Shown: positions 1 to 10,648, counted from the first letter of the stretch. The stretch: 64,000 nucleotides of DNA from Actinoplanes sp. TBRC 11911 (GCF_012933445.1 NZ_JABBNC010000018.1:62001-126000), one strand, 5' to 3'. A program made the numbers and translations. The notes: generated from the sequence alone by a model not told the origin.

Positions 1-16
1 GGCCATTCGGCCCGAT

Positions 17-43
17 CGGATGACCGGCCCCACCGGTCATCCG
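17..43 (-). terminator. Stem-loop over the stop codon of the membrane-protein gene
   Basis: Perfect 11-bp inverted repeat (CGGATGACCGG, 17-27, and its complement at 33-43) around a 5-nt loop. It covers the stop codon of the leftward gene ending at 37. There is no T-run, so it would be an I-shaped terminator of the kind common in actinobacteria. That role is inferred from position only. Confidence 0.5.
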
Positions 44-657
44 ATGGTCGCGAGGTGCCGCAGATCGTCCCGGTTCCCGGACAAGGTGATCGTCAGCAGA
101 CCGTCGTGCACCGCGAGTTCGACGCATTCCGTGCTCCGGTCCAGCAGCCACCCGGCCGGTCGGCAGCCGTGGCCCCAGCCGCGGGATATGACGTGCTGGC
201 GTACCTCGGCCCACAGGTCGTCGCCGGACTGCCCCGGACGGCCGGACGCGGTGATCGTCCGCGAGCACGATGCCGAGCCGCAGTCGCCGTCACCGGTCGG
301 CTGGACCGTGGCGTGCAGGCCGTCCGGCAGCGGCAGCACTCCGCCGGTCGCCGGATAGAAGGGCCCGGGCCGCCACGCGACCAGCCCGGCCAGCACGGTC
401 AGCACCAGCCAGGCGGCAAAGAGAGCGCTCACCCGGCGCCGCTCGATCGCGTGGCCGGCGACCACGGCGGACAGACTCAGAACCAGCCACCCCAGCGAGA
501 TCTCCACGGTGCCGCGCGGCACGAGGTAAATCGTCACGCCGGCGATCACGGCCAGGCCGGCGATGGTCGCCGAAACCGTCCACCGGGTCCGCGGCGCGCG
601 CGACATTGCGATCCACAGCACCAGCAGGGGTACGGACAGTAACAACGTCAGCAACAT
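37..657 (-). CDS. Hypothetical membrane protein
   Basis: No family was recognised. The N-terminal half holds about four hydrophobic segments: one right after the start, one near 'TVSATIAGLAVIAGVTIYL', then 'LGWLVLSLSAVVAG' and 'LFAAWLVLTVLAGLVAW'. The C-terminal ~100 residues are soluble, contain four cysteines (GDCGSASC, HGCRP, TECVEL) and are probably extracytoplasmic. I chose the ATG at 657 because it begins the first hydrophobic segment; a TTG at 699 is in frame and would add 14 residues. Neither has a clear ribosome-binding site. A stem-loop overlaps the stop codon. Confidence 0.6.
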   Translation of the reverse strand: MLLTLLLSVPLLVLWIAMSRAPRTRWTVSATIAGLAVIAGVTIYLVPRGTVEISLGWLVLSLSAVVAGHAIERRRVSALFAAWLVLTVLAGLVAWRPGPFYPATGGVLPLPDGLHATVQPTGDGDCGSASCSRTITASGRPGQSGDDLWAEVRQHVISRGWGHGCRPAGWLLDRSTECVELAVHDGLLTITLSGNRDDLRHLATIG

Positions 658-714
658 ACAAACGATCTTGCAAACCGTCCGCAAGAGACGGACGCGCAAG
701 GGACGGACGTCGGA

Positions 715-1593
715 TCAGGCCAGGAAGTCGGTGATCAGCCCGGCCAGAATCGCGGGCTGCTCGATCACCATCGCGTGCGACGCGTCCGGCAACCGGACGG
801 AGCGCAGGTTCGGCACCGATTCGACCTGCTCCAACACCCATCCCCGGTACGCCTCGAAGAGGTCACCGAACGGCTCCTGCTCGGGAAGATTGCGGGTCGG
901 GAGCACGATCATCGACGGGCAGGTCGTACCGGCGTACCCGGAATGAATGTCGAAGGAAGTCATCAGCTCGCGCAATTGAGCCGTGGTCGCGGCCGACGGG
1001 CGCAGCGACGTCTCGCCGAACTCGTGCACCAGATTGCGGCGGAAGCCCTCGATCCACACTTTTTCGTTGGCGCCCATGTCGCGGGCCGCCATCTGCTCGC
1101 TCTCCACCAGGTCGGGCAGCTGTTCCGCCTCGATGACCCGCCCGGCCGAGGCCGCCTCGGCGTCGGAGATCTCCCGCAGCCGCTCGAGCTCGGCCGCGTG
1201 CCCGCCCACCTGGTCGAAGCTGGTGGGCGGCGGCGTTCCGTCCAGGCTGACCACACCGGGTGCCTCCGGGTGCCGCTGACCCCACAGCGCCGCGATCATC
1301 CCGCCCAGCGAGTGACCGACCACGGCCGGCCTTTCCAGATCCATCTGGACGCACACCGCGGCCAGGTCACCCAGCACGGCGTCCCACGTCCAGGTGCCGT
1401 CCCCGGAGCGGCCGTGGCCACGCAGGTCCACCGTGATGACCCGGTGGTGCGGGCGCAGGGCGCGGGCCAGCGTGGTCATCGTCGCGAGGTTGCCGCCTTC
1501 GCCGTGCAGCAGGAGCAGGGGAGGCTGGTCGCCGCCGAAGTCACGCACCGCCAGCGGCAGCTCACCGGCGTCGATGAGACGGTCATTGATCAC
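715..1593 (-). CDS. Alpha/beta hydrolase
   Basis: A 292-residue alpha/beta-hydrolase fold protein. It shows the oxyanion-hole region LLLHGEGGN (about 27-35), the strand motif VDLRGHGRSG (55-64), the nucleophile elbow GHSLGG with Ser95, and a late His in DASHAMVIEQ. This is the usual Ser-Asp-His serine hydrolase arrangement, and the length is normal. The substrate cannot be read from the sequence; esters, lactones or epoxides are all possible. The start is GTG at 1593. It is transcribed away from the lipoprotein gene at 1681, so the ~87-bp gap should hold both promoters. Confidence 0.85.
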   Translation of the reverse strand: MINDRLIDAGELPLAVRDFGGDQPPLLLLHGEGGNLATMTTLARALRPHHRVITVDLRGHGRSGDGTWTWDAVLGDLAAVCVQMDLERPAVVGHSLGGMIAALWGQRHPEAPGVVSLDGTPPPTSFDQVGGHAAELERLREISDAEAASAGRVIEAEQLPDLVESEQMAARDMGANEKVWIEGFRRNLVHEFGETSLRPSAATTAQLRELMTSFDIHSGYAGTTCPSMIVLPTRNLPEQEPFGDLFEAYRGWVLEQVESVPNLRSVRLPDASHAMVIEQPAILAGLITDFLA

Positions 1594-1680
1594 AGGATGA
1601 GCCTAGTTGTAGGCCGACCCTGGCTTCCGCGCGGAACACGCGGTCGGTACCGTGTGCCCGAATCGAGGGAGGATGCCACC

Positions 1681-2232
1681 GTGCGTTCGCGTACCGTCCT
1701 GCTCGGCGCCGTCGCGCTGCTCACGCTGGCCGGCTGCAACAACCGCGGGAAGCTCGACACCGATCCGCTCCCCCCGATCCAGCAGGTGGAACAGCCCGCG
1801 GCGTCGGCCGGCGGCGCGTGCATCCTCTGGGACTACAGCTTCATCAACGACAAGATCGGCGTCACCTTCGACGTCGCGGCGGCCGATCAGGTCGACGACA
1901 CGTCCATCTGCGTGGTGCAGACGGTGGACGCGCAGTGGCCGGACCTGTCCATCTCGATCGTCGAGAGGACGCAGGCCAACGCCAAGCAGTTCCTGGACGA
2001 TCTGAAGCCGGCGAAGGCCACCACGCTCAAGGGGCTGGGCCAGGCCGGTTACCGGCTGAACTCACCGGCGAGCGGGGGTCACGGCCCGGTGGTCGAGATC
2101 GGCTGGCTGAGCCAGGCGAAGCAGCTTCAGACGCTGCGCTTCACCTTCGCGAAGACCGCGCAGGCCGCCGACGTCACGACGATGGACGACAACCTGCTCG
2201 AGCTGGCCAAGGCGATGGACACGACCACCTGA
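1681..2232 (+). CDS. Predicted lipoprotein
   Basis: Starts at GTG 1681, giving 183 residues with a clean lipoprotein signal: RSRTVLLGAVALLTLAGC, where LAGC is the lipobox and the Cys is about residue 18. The mature part has a short linker and one domain with two Cys (GGACILWDYS and SICVVQTV) that could form a disulfide. The overall layout resembles the small secreted actinobacterial lipoproteins of the DUF3558 type, but I am not sure of that family. It converges on ideR, with 7 bp between the stop codons. Function is unknown. Confidence 0.75.
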   Translation: MRSRTVLLGAVALLTLAGCNNRGKLDTDPLPPIQQVEQPAASAGGACILWDYSFINDKIGVTFDVAAADQVDDTSICVVQTVDAQWPDLSISIVERTQANAKQFLDDLKPAKATTLKGLGQAGYRLNSPASGGHGPVVEIGWLSQAKQLQTLRFTFAKTAQAADVTTMDDNLLELAKAMDTTT

Positions 2233-2239
2233 GGCCGGG

Positions 2240-2920
2240 TCAGTGACCGGCCACGAACACCCGGGACGCCACCTCGCGCGGCAACCGGATCTTGTCGCCG
2301 GAGCGGTCGATCGTCACGCCGTCGCGCTCCTGGGCCACCGTCACGGACGCGCCCGGGTCGATGCCGGCGGCGTGCAGCTGGCGCAGCACGTCGGCGTTGG
2401 TCTGCACGCTCTCGCAGATGCGCCGGACGACGACGCTGCCGGACAGGCCCGGGAACGCGAGGTTGCGCTCGCCGGTCATGCCCTGCTGGAAATCGGCGGT
2501 GTCGTCGAGCACGTCCAGGCCCGGGATCGGGTTGCCGTACGGCGAGCGGGTCGGCTTGTTGAGCAGCTCGTACACCTTCTTCTCGACCGAGTCGCTCATC
2601 ACGTGCTCCCAGCGGCAGGCCTCGTCGTGGGCCTCCTCGTAGGGCATCCCGATGACGTTGACCAGCAGCAACTCGGCGAGCCGGTGTTTGCGCATGACCG
2701 CGACGGCGGTGTCCCGCCCGTCCTCGGTGAGCACGAGATGGCGGTCACCCTCGACGGTGAGCAGGCCGTCTCGCTCCATCCGCGCGACGGTCTGGCTGAC
2801 CGTCGGGCCACTCTGATGCAACCGCTCGGCGATGCGCGCACGCAGCGGCGGAACGCCCTCTTCCTCCAGCTCGAGGATGGTGCGCAGGTACATCTCGGTG
2901 GTGTCGACGAGATCGTTCAA
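2240..2920 (-). CDS. ideR: Iron-dependent transcriptional repressor IdeR/DtxR
   Basis: A DtxR-family metalloregulator that, with Fe(II), represses siderophore and iron-uptake genes and activates storage genes. The N-terminus (NDLVDTTEMYLRTILELEEEG) is almost identical to M. tuberculosis IdeR, followed by the winged helix (QSGPTVSQTVARMERDGLL). The metal ligands fall at the standard numbers: His79, Glu83 and His98 for one site, Met10, Cys102, Glu105 and His106 for the other. A C-terminal SH3-like part is present. The start is TTG at 2920, forced by the conserved N-terminus, with an AAGG about 11 nt upstream. The TTG sits inside a small palindrome (2917-2932). Confidence 0.96.
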   Translation of the reverse strand: MNDLVDTTEMYLRTILELEEEGVPPLRARIAERLHQSGPTVSQTVARMERDGLLTVEGDRHLVLTEDGRDTAVAVMRKHRLAELLLVNVIGMPYEEAHDEACRWEHVMSDSVEKKVYELLNKPTRSPYGNPIPGLDVLDDTADFQQGMTGERNLAFPGLSGSVVVRRICESVQTNADVLRQLHAAGIDPGASVTVAQERDGVTIDRSGDKIRLPREVASRVFVAGH

Positions 2921-2932
2921 AGTTATCTTTGA
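2917..2932 (-). promoter_or_regulatory. Palindrome over the ideR start codon
   Basis: TCAAAG-TTAT-CTTTGA: perfect 6-bp arms around 4 nt. It includes the TTG start codon (2918-2920) and lies just downstream of the AAGG Shine-Dalgarno. It does not match the 19-bp DtxR/IdeR box. It could be an operator or an RNA hairpin that limits ideR translation. Confidence 0.3.
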
Positions 2933-3271
2933 CCTTGCCCTGATTGGCGTACCGGAGACCGCAAGTGTCTCACGAACAGCAACCGATCAACCACCAGGAC
3001 ACCCGCGAATCCATGAGTGCGACAAAGTAACCCAAATGTGCATCTACGTCCAGCTCGCGAGTCAGCTGGTGCGGGGGCCGCAGACGTTCGACGTTTGGCA
3101 TGCTATGTCTCATGCCTAGATGTCGTATCGCTAGCGGGGTGGGGTCGAATCGAGGCTGTTGTTCGCCGACCGGACCGGCCTGCCGGCCAGCGTCCGACAA
3201 CGTGATCCGCCATCTCACCGCCCTTCGAGGGCGGCGCGGAACCGTCGTCAACACGGTGGAAAGGGCCCGCC
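2933..3271. other. Intergenic region between ideR and the integrase remnant
   Basis: About 340 bp with no convincing gene; the short open frames here have no family resemblance and unusual codon use. Base composition is less GC-rich than the neighbours. Serine integrase genes normally lie next to attP/attL, so an attachment-site remnant is expected in or beside this stretch, but without the matching right half I cannot place it. It contains the ideR promoter on the minus strand. Confidence 0.4.
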
Positions 3272-4255
3272 ATGGATGAGGCTGTGCCGCTGCGCTGTGT
3301 CATCTACTGCCGGATCTCCCAGGACCGCGAGAGCGATGAGAAGGGTGTCACCCGACAGGAAGAGGACTGCCGGGCGCTGGCTCTCGCGCATGGATGGGAG
3401 GTTGTCCGTGTATTCGTCGACAACGACCTGTCCGCCTCGACCCGGTCGAAGAAGAAGCGGCGCGGCTACGACTCCATGATCCGCGCAGTCAACGCCGGGA
3501 CCGTGGACGTGATCGTCTCCTACTCCAACGGCCGGCTCACACGGAGGCCATTGGAGCTGGAGGACCTGATCAAGCTCCACGAGCAGACGAACGTGCTGAT
3601 CCATACGGTCAAGAGCGGAAACGACGATCTCAGCACTGCTGACGGCCGGATGGTTGCGCGGATCAAGGCGGCGGTTGACGCGGCTGGGCCAACGACGGAA
3701 ACGTGGCGAGAACGCTGCGGAATCCTCGGATCGCCGGCCTGGTGGCGCACGACGGGAAGATCGTCGGCGAGGGAAAGTGGCCGGCAGTCATCTCGCGGGC
3801 CGAGCACGAGGCCATCGTTGCCGCTCTTGGTACGAGAGGCGAACCATCCCGGGCGACCGGAACCAGGGCGCGCAAGTACCTGCTCCCAGGGTTCGTGTAC
3901 TGCCTGTGCGGCTCTCCGATGTCGGCGCAGGTCTACGACGGTGGCCCCGGCAAGAAGTGGGGTGGCCTGAACCGCTACATCTGCGTCAAGCAGCGAGGAG
4001 GGTGCGGCAAGTGCGCGCGCTCGCGTCCGTGGCTGGACGACGTGGTCCTGGAGTACGTGGCTGGCGCGATCGAGGGCCGGACTAGCGTCCCGGCCGAGCG
4101 GGATGACGACCCCAATCCCGCAATCGAGGACGAGATCCGCGAGCTTGAGGTCGAGATCCGGCGAGTCCAGGGCGGGCAGGCGAAGGGCATCTACACCGAC
4201 GACGCTTGGACGCGCCGCCGATCGACTCGATCGCTATCGTTCCTACGCAGCGGCG
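3272..4255 (+). pseudogene. Decayed large serine integrase
   Basis: The N-terminal catalytic domain is intact: residues 1-137 contain YCRISQDRE with the nucleophilic Ser, and the later GRLTRRPLELEDLI. At about 3682 the frame is lost. The recombinase domain resumes one frame over as VARTLRNPRIAGLV (about 3700), followed by the zinc ribbon (KYLLPGFVYCLCGSPM, then YICVKQRGGCGKC) and the start of the coiled coil (DEIRELEVEIRRVQ). Compared with an intact enzyme of roughly 450-500 residues, some 80-90 residues are missing at the junction and the C-terminus is cut off near 4215. It is therefore a dead integrase marking an old phage or element insertion between ideR and acuC. Confidence 0.85.
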
Positions 4256-4336
4256 CTACGGCTGAGCCGACTGGCAGACTTCAACCTGACCGCGCTGGCC
4301 TGCGCCTCGAAGGCGGCGCCGTGGGAGCATGGCGGC

Positions 4337-5524
4337 ATGGTGGACCGGACGACCGCGGTGGTGTGGGACCCAGCCCTGCTGAGCTACGACATGGGCGCGC
4401 ACCCGATGAATCCGGTCCGGATCGAGCTGACCATGGCGCTGGCCCGCGATCTCGGCCTGCTGGACCGGCCGGGTGTTCAGGTGATCACCCCGAAACCGGC
4501 CACCGAGTCGGATCTGACGCGGGTGCACCGTGCCGACTACATCGACGCGGTGCGTGCCGCTCCGGACGATCCGTTCTTCTCCGGGTGGGGGCTGAACACT
4601 CCGGACAACCCGGTGTTCGACGGCATGCACGACGCGTCCGCGCGCGTCTGCGGCGCGACCATCGCCGCGGCCGAGGCGGTCTGGCACGGCTCGGCGACCC
4701 GGGCCGTGAACGTGGCCGGCGGCCTGCACCACGCGATGGCCGCGCGGGCGTCCGGCTTCTGCGTCTACAACGACCCGGCGGTCGCCATCGCCAAGCTGCT
4801 CGACCAGGGCGCGCAGCGGATCGCGTACCTGGATGTGGACGTGCACCACGGCGACGGCGTGCAGGCGGCCTTCTACGACGACCCGCGGGTGCTCACGGTC
4901 AGCCTGCACGAGACGCCGCTCGCGCTCTTCCCGTGGAACAGCGGGTTCGCCACCGAGACCGGGGGCGGCGGCGCCGACGGCACCGCGGTCAACGTGCCGC
5001 TGCCGCCGGGCACCGGGGACGCCGGCTGGCTGCGCGCCTTCCACGCGGTGGTGCCGTCGGTGGTCCGCGCCTTCGCCCCGGAGATCATCTTCAGCCAGTG
5101 CGGCGCCGACGCGCACTTTCTCGACCCGCTGGCCGACCTGGGGCTGTCCGTGGACGGGCAGCGCGCCGCGTACATGGCGATGCGCGACCTCGCCGACGAA
5201 CTCTGTGACGGGCGCTGGGTGGCTACCGGTGGCGGCGGGTACGCGCTGGTCGAGGTCGTGCCGCGAGCCTGGTCGCACCTGCTAGCGGTGGCCACCGGCG
5301 AGCCACTGGACCCGGCGACGCGTACGCCGGAGACCTGGCGCCGGATGGCCGGGCAGCGCTGGCCGTCGGCCGAGCCGCCGCGCAGCATGACCGACGGCCG
5401 CGACCCGGTCGTCGAGCAGTGGACCCCGGGCCTGGGCGACGACCCGGTGGACCGGGCGATCCTCGCCACCCGCCGAGCCGTGTTCCCCCTGCACGGCCTC
5501 GACCCCGACGACCCACGCGACTGA
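4337..5524 (+). CDS. acuC: Acetoin utilization protein AcuC / class I-type lysine deacetylase
   Basis: A 395-residue zinc-dependent deacetylase of the histone-deacetylase superfamily. Visible residues are the active-site His pair at 131-132 (AGGLHHAMA), the zinc ligands Asp168 and His170 (YLDVDVHHGDG) and Asp259 (FSQCGADAHFLD), and the glycine-rich TGGGGYAL near the C-terminus. AcuC proteins remove acetyl groups from acetyl-CoA synthetase and so reactivate it. The ATG at 4337 starts the family-like N-terminus (TTAVVWDPALLSYD). The acyltransferase gene begins 13 bp downstream, so the enzyme and its counterpart are made together. Confidence 0.93.
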   Translation: MVDRTTAVVWDPALLSYDMGAHPMNPVRIELTMALARDLGLLDRPGVQVITPKPATESDLTRVHRADYIDAVRAAPDDPFFSGWGLNTPDNPVFDGMHDASARVCGATIAAAEAVWHGSATRAVNVAGGLHHAMAARASGFCVYNDPAVAIAKLLDQGAQRIAYLDVDVHHGDGVQAAFYDDPRVLTVSLHETPLALFPWNSGFATETGGGGADGTAVNVPLPPGTGDAGWLRAFHAVVPSVVRAFAPEIIFSQCGADAHFLDPLADLGLSVDGQRAAYMAMRDLADELCDGRWVATGGGGYALVEVVPRAWSHLLAVATGEPLDPATRTPETWRRMAGQRWPSAEPPRSMTDGRDPVVEQWTPGLGDDPVDRAILATRRAVFPLHGLDPDDPRD

Positions 5525-5537
5525 AGGGGGAAACGCC

Positions 5538-8065
5538 GTGCAGAACGTGCTGCTCGCCGACGGGAGCGCCGTCGGGCTGCGCGAGATCCGGCCGGACGAC
5601 GCGCCGGCCATTCTGGACTTCCACTCCCGGATGAGCGAGCGCACCCGCTACCTGCGGTACTTCTCCCCATACCCGAGCATCCCCGAGCGCGACCTGGAAC
5701 GCTTCGTCAAAGTCGATCATCAGGATCGCGAGGCGTACGTCATCGAGGTCGCCCAGCAGATCATCGCGGTCGGCCGGTACGAGCGCCTCGGTCCCGGCTC
5801 GCCGGACGCCGAGGTGGCGTTCGTGGTGGAGGACGCCTACCAGGGCCGCGGCATCGGCTCGGTGCTGCTGGAACACCTCGCCGAGAAAGCCCGCGAGCAC
5901 GGGATGAGCCGTTTCGTCGCCGAGGTCCTCCCGGAGAACCGCGGCATGCTGCGCGTCTTCAGCGACTTCGGCTATCAGGTGCAGCGCACGTACGCGGACG
6001 GGGTGGTGCACCTCAGCTTCCCGATCGCGCCGACCGAGCGGTCGCGCCAGGTGCAGGAGTCGCGCGAGCACGTCACCGAGGCGCGCTCCATCGCCCGGTT
6101 GCTGGCGCCGCGGGCGGTCGCCGTCTACGGCGCGAGTGCCAGCGGGCAGGGCATCGGCGCCGCGATGCTGGGCCATCTGCGCGACGGCGGTTACACCGGG
6201 ACGATCGTGCCGGTGCATCGCCGGGCGAGCCGGGTGGCGGGGCTGGAGGCGTACCGCTCGGCCGCCGACGCCGGGGTGACGGTTGATCTCGCGCTCATCG
6301 CCGTGCCGCCGGAGGGTGTCGCGGACGCCCTCGCCGACGCCGCCGCGAGTGGTGCCGGCGGGGTGGTCGTGGTGTCCGCCGGGTTCGCCGAGGCCGGCGC
6401 CAAAGGCGCCGAGGCCCAGCACGAGCTGATCGAGAACGCGCAGGCCGCGGGGTTGCGCGTGGTGGGCCCGACCAGCATGGGGGTGGCCAACACCGATCCC
6501 TCCGTACGCTTGAACGCCACGCTCGCACCCGCACTCCCGGCTCCCGGGCGGGTCGGGTTCTTCAGCCAGAGCGGCGCGCTCGGTGTCGCGCTGCTCAAGG
6601 AGGCCGACCGCCGTGGGCTGGGCCTGTCCAGCTTCGTCTCGGCCGGCAACCGTGCCGACGTCTCCGGCAACGATCTTCTGCAGTACTGGCAGGACGACCC
6701 GCGTACGGACGTGGTGCTGCTGTATCTGGAGACGTTCGGCAACCCGCGCAAATTCGCTCGCCTGGCGCGCCGGATGAGCCGGATCAAGCCGGTGGTCGCG
6801 GTGGCCTCGGCGACCCGGCCGCGCGGGCTGCTCGGCGGCCGTCCGGTGCCCGACGCGGACGCGGTGACCGCGCTGTTCGCCCGCTCCGGCGTGATCCGGG
6901 TGGACACCGTGCAGGAGTTGTTCGACGTCGGGCTGCTGCTCACCCACCAGCCGCTGCCGGCCGGGCATCAGATCGCCGTGGTGGGCAATTCGTCGGCGTT
7001 GTCCGAGTTGGCGGTGGCCGCGTGCCGGGCGAACGGCCTGAGCGTCGCCGAGGGCTATCCGCACGACGTGAGTCCGCAGGCGGGTGCGCGCGAGCTGGCC
7101 GTCGCACTGTCCGCCGCGGCCGCCGACAAGAACGTGGACGCGCTGGTCGCGGTCTTCGCGCCGCCGCTTCCCGGGCAGCTCGCGGACGAGAGCGGCGACT
7201 TCGTGGAAGCGGTCGCCGACGTCGCGCGCGACGGCGAGAAGCCGATCGTCTCCACCTTCCTGCTGGGCAGCCTGCCGGCCGGGGTGCCCGCGTATCCGTC
7301 GGTCGAGGAAGCGGTGCGGGCGCTGGCGCGGGTCGCGACCTACGCGGACTGGCTGCGGCGGCCGCCCGGCGTGCTTCCGGAACTGTCCGGCGTGGACCCG
7401 GACGCGGCGGATGTCGAGGCGCTACCGTCGGAGTTGCTCGCCGCGTACGGGATCGATGTGGTCCCGTCGACGCTGGCCGGCTCGGACGCCGAAGCCCTGG
7501 CCGCGGCGGATCGCCTGGGATTCCCGGTGGCGCTGAAGGCGGCCCGCGGCGCCTTACGACATCGAATAGACCTGGGTGCCGTACGCCTCGACCTCGCCGA
7601 CGAGGACGACCTCCGCACCGCCTACGCGTCGTTGGCGCGCTCGTTCGGACCGGACGTGCTCGTGCAGTCGATGGTCGCCCCGGGCGTGGCCTGCACGATC
7701 GAGGTCCGCGAGGATCCGTGCTTCGGCCCGATCGTCGGTTTCGGACTGGGCGGCGTGGCGAGCGAACTGCTCGGCGACGTGGCGTGGCGCGCGGCTCCGC
7801 TCACCGACCGCGCCGCGTCCGCCCTGGTCGACGAGCCGCGCGCGGCCCCGCTGCTGCGCGGGTACCGAGGGTCGGCGCCGGTGGACCGGGCCGCCCTCAT
7901 CGACCTGCTGCTGCGGGTGGGCCGTCTCGCCGACGATCATCCCCGGATCCGCTCGCTGACCCTGAACCCGGTGCTGGCCCGGCCGGACGGCTGCTCGGTG
8001 CTGCACGCCGCCGCCGAAATAGGACCGGCGGCGACCCGTGCGGACACGGGACCCCGCCGGCTCCT

Positions 8066-8069
<4 letters not shown>
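5538..8069 (+). CDS. pat: GNAT / ADP-forming acyl-CoA synthetase-like protein acetyltransferase
   Basis: An 843-residue fusion. Residues 1-165 are a GNAT domain with the acetyl-CoA loop GRGIGSVLLEHLAEKA. From about 188 there is a CoA-binding Rossmann domain (AVAVYGASASGQGIG), then succinyl-CoA-synthetase-like ligase domains (FFSQSGALGVALL), and an ATP-grasp domain from about 630 (LLAAYGIDVVPSTL...GFPVALKAA). The GNAT-first order is that of Streptomyces lividans PatA rather than Salmonella Pat. Such enzymes acetylate the active-site lysine of acyl-CoA synthetases and switch them off. GTG start with a strong GGGGGA site; 13 bp after acuC. The 3' end overlaps the convergent sigB by 4 bp. Confidence 0.92.
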
Positions 8070-9073
<1,004 letters not shown>

Positions 9074-9300
9074 CTTCAGTCCCCTCCCCGCTGATAACCG
9101 TCTGCGTACCCAGCCCCACTGCGTGCCGGTGATCGATAGCTTGGCCCTGAACGCGTTAAACCGAGGTGAGCCAAGCGTCCAGGTGGCACAAATCAGGGAG
9201 AACCCTGACGTCGTCAAGCCGACAAGCGGTCGATTCCGTAACTGGGTTGTCGCCGAACGCCGATAATGTTGTTCACACGTCGCCGAGGAGGATTCGGTTC

Positions 9301-10086
9301 ATGGTCTTCAAAAAGATGTTGCAGGCGTTAGGCGTGGGCGGCCCGTCGGTCGAGACGGTGCTCGCCAATCCGAACTGCCGGCCCGGCGGGTTTCTCGAGG
9401 GCCAGGTGCACGTCGCCGGCGGCGATCACGCGGTCGACGTGGAATATCTCGCGATCGGACTGATGACGCGCGTCGAGGTGGAGAGCGGCGACGCGGAGTA
9501 CAACCAGAACCAGGAGTTCCACCGCCAGCGCCTCACCGGTTCGTTCCGGCTCGAGCCCGGCGCGCGCCACGACGTGCCGTTCCGCTTCGACGTGCCGTGG
9601 GAAACGCCGATCACCGAAGTGGCCGGTCAGCACCTGCACGGCATGACGATGGGCCTGGCCACCGAGCTGGAGGTGGCGCGCGCGGTGGACAAGTCCGATC
9701 TGGACGCTGTCGCGGTGCACCCGTTGCCGGCTCAGGAACGCATCATGGAGGCGTTGCAGCGCCTGGGTTTCCGCTTCAGCCGCGCGGACGTCGAGCGCGG
9801 CCGGGTGTACGGCGTGCCGCAACATCTGCCGTTCTATCAGGAAATTGAGTATTACCCGCCGTCGCGCTACGCCGGCGGCATCAACCAGCTCGAGCTGACC
9901 TTCATCGCGGCGCCGCGGCATCTGCAGGTGGTGCTGGAGCTCGACAAACGCGGCGGATTGTTCACCGAGGGGCATGACGCGTTCGGAAACTTCACCGTGG
10001 AGTATGCGACGGTGGATCAGGTGGACTGGTCCGCACAATTGGACAATTGGCTGACGCAGTCGGCGCGGCGGCGGGGGCTCTTTTAA
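9301..10086 (+). CDS. spo0M: Sporulation-control protein Spo0M
   Basis: A 261-residue arrestin-fold protein of the Spo0M family. The N-terminus VFKKMLQALGVGGPSVETVL is typical, and the two-sandwich body ends in a long polar tail. In Bacillus, Spo0M affects sporulation and the cytoskeleton; the actinobacterial role is unsettled. ATG 9301 has GAGGAGG about 9 nt upstream. The 227-bp gap to sigB holds both divergent promoters. A GATAAT lies at 9262 but has no matching -35. The gene converges on dtd across a 34/35-bp duplication. Confidence 0.9.
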   Translation: MVFKKMLQALGVGGPSVETVLANPNCRPGGFLEGQVHVAGGDHAVDVEYLAIGLMTRVEVESGDAEYNQNQEFHRQRLTGSFRLEPGARHDVPFRFDVPWETPITEVAGQHLHGMTMGLATELEVARAVDKSDLDAVAVHPLPAQERIMEALQRLGFRFSRADVERGRVYGVPQHLPFYQEIEYYPPSRYAGGINQLELTFIAAPRHLQVVLELDKRGGLFTEGHDAFGNFTVEYATVDQVDWSAQLDNWLTQSARRRGLF

Positions 10087-10165
10087 ATTTCGAGCACCCG
10101 CGGTCAAGTTTCGAGCGGCGACGTCGCGCGGCCCGCGGTCAGATTTCGAGTAGCAACGTGCGTGG
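10085..10165. repeat. Tandem copies of the dtd 3' end
   Basis: The last bases of dtd (10132-10165) are repeated next to it at 10097-10131, with a further partial copy at 10085-10096. The conserved core, read on the minus strand, is CTCGAAAyyTGACCGCGGG and includes the dtd stop codon. The copies differ at several positions, so the duplication is not recent. Confidence 0.75.
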
Positions 10166-10561
10166 CCCGACGTTCACGCTTTCCACCAGCATGTGCGCCC
10201 GGAAACGGCCGGTCTCGACGGTCGCGCCGCGGGAGCGCAGGGCTTGCACGTACGCGGTGACGAGAGGCTCGGCGACCTCGGCCGGCGCCGCGGCGCCCCA
10301 CGACGGGCGGCGACCCTTACGGGTCTCCCCGTAGAGGGTGAACTGGCTGACCACCAGCACCGGTGCCTTTCTGTCCGCGGCTGACGCCTCATCATCCAGA
10401 ATGCGGAGCTCGTACGTCTTGCGGGCGAGTTCGGCGGCTTTGGCGGGTGTGTCGTCGTGCGTGACCCCGACGAGCACCAGCAGCCCGTCATCGATCTTGC
10501 CGACGATCTGGTCGTCGACCGTCACGCTGGCCCGCGACACGGTCTGCACGAGCGCCCGCAT
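10139..10561 (-). CDS. dtd: D-aminoacyl-tRNA deacylase
   Basis: 140 residues, the normal size for Dtd. It hydrolyses D-aminoacyl-tRNA (and misformed Gly-tRNA-Ala), preventing D-residues entering proteins. Both signatures are present: SQFTLYG (72-78) and the C-terminal Gly-cisPro loop NVGPRT (130-135, more often NxGPVT). The ATG at 10561 gives the canonical N-terminus MRALVQTVSRASV. The stop codon lies in the first unit of a small tandem duplication. Confidence 0.95.
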   Translation of the reverse strand: MRALVQTVSRASVTVDDQIVGKIDDGLLVLVGVTHDDTPAKAAELARKTYELRILDDEASAADRKAPVLVVSQFTLYGETRKGRRPSWGAAAPAEVAEPLVTAYVQALRSRGATVETGRFRAHMLVESVNVGPRTLLLEI

Positions 10562-10648
10562 TCGGTTCTCTCCTCGCTTGCGTCGCCGCCCCGGAGCACG
10601 GCGCCGGGCCTCCCGCGGTTCGCGGAAGGCCACCTCACGCGCCCGAGA

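Noticed and set aside
2970..3254. Small protein genes or a tRNA in the ideR-integrase gap
   Set aside because: Short frames lack ribosome-binding sites and family resemblance, and I could not fold a cloverleaf with a T-loop GTTCRANYC.
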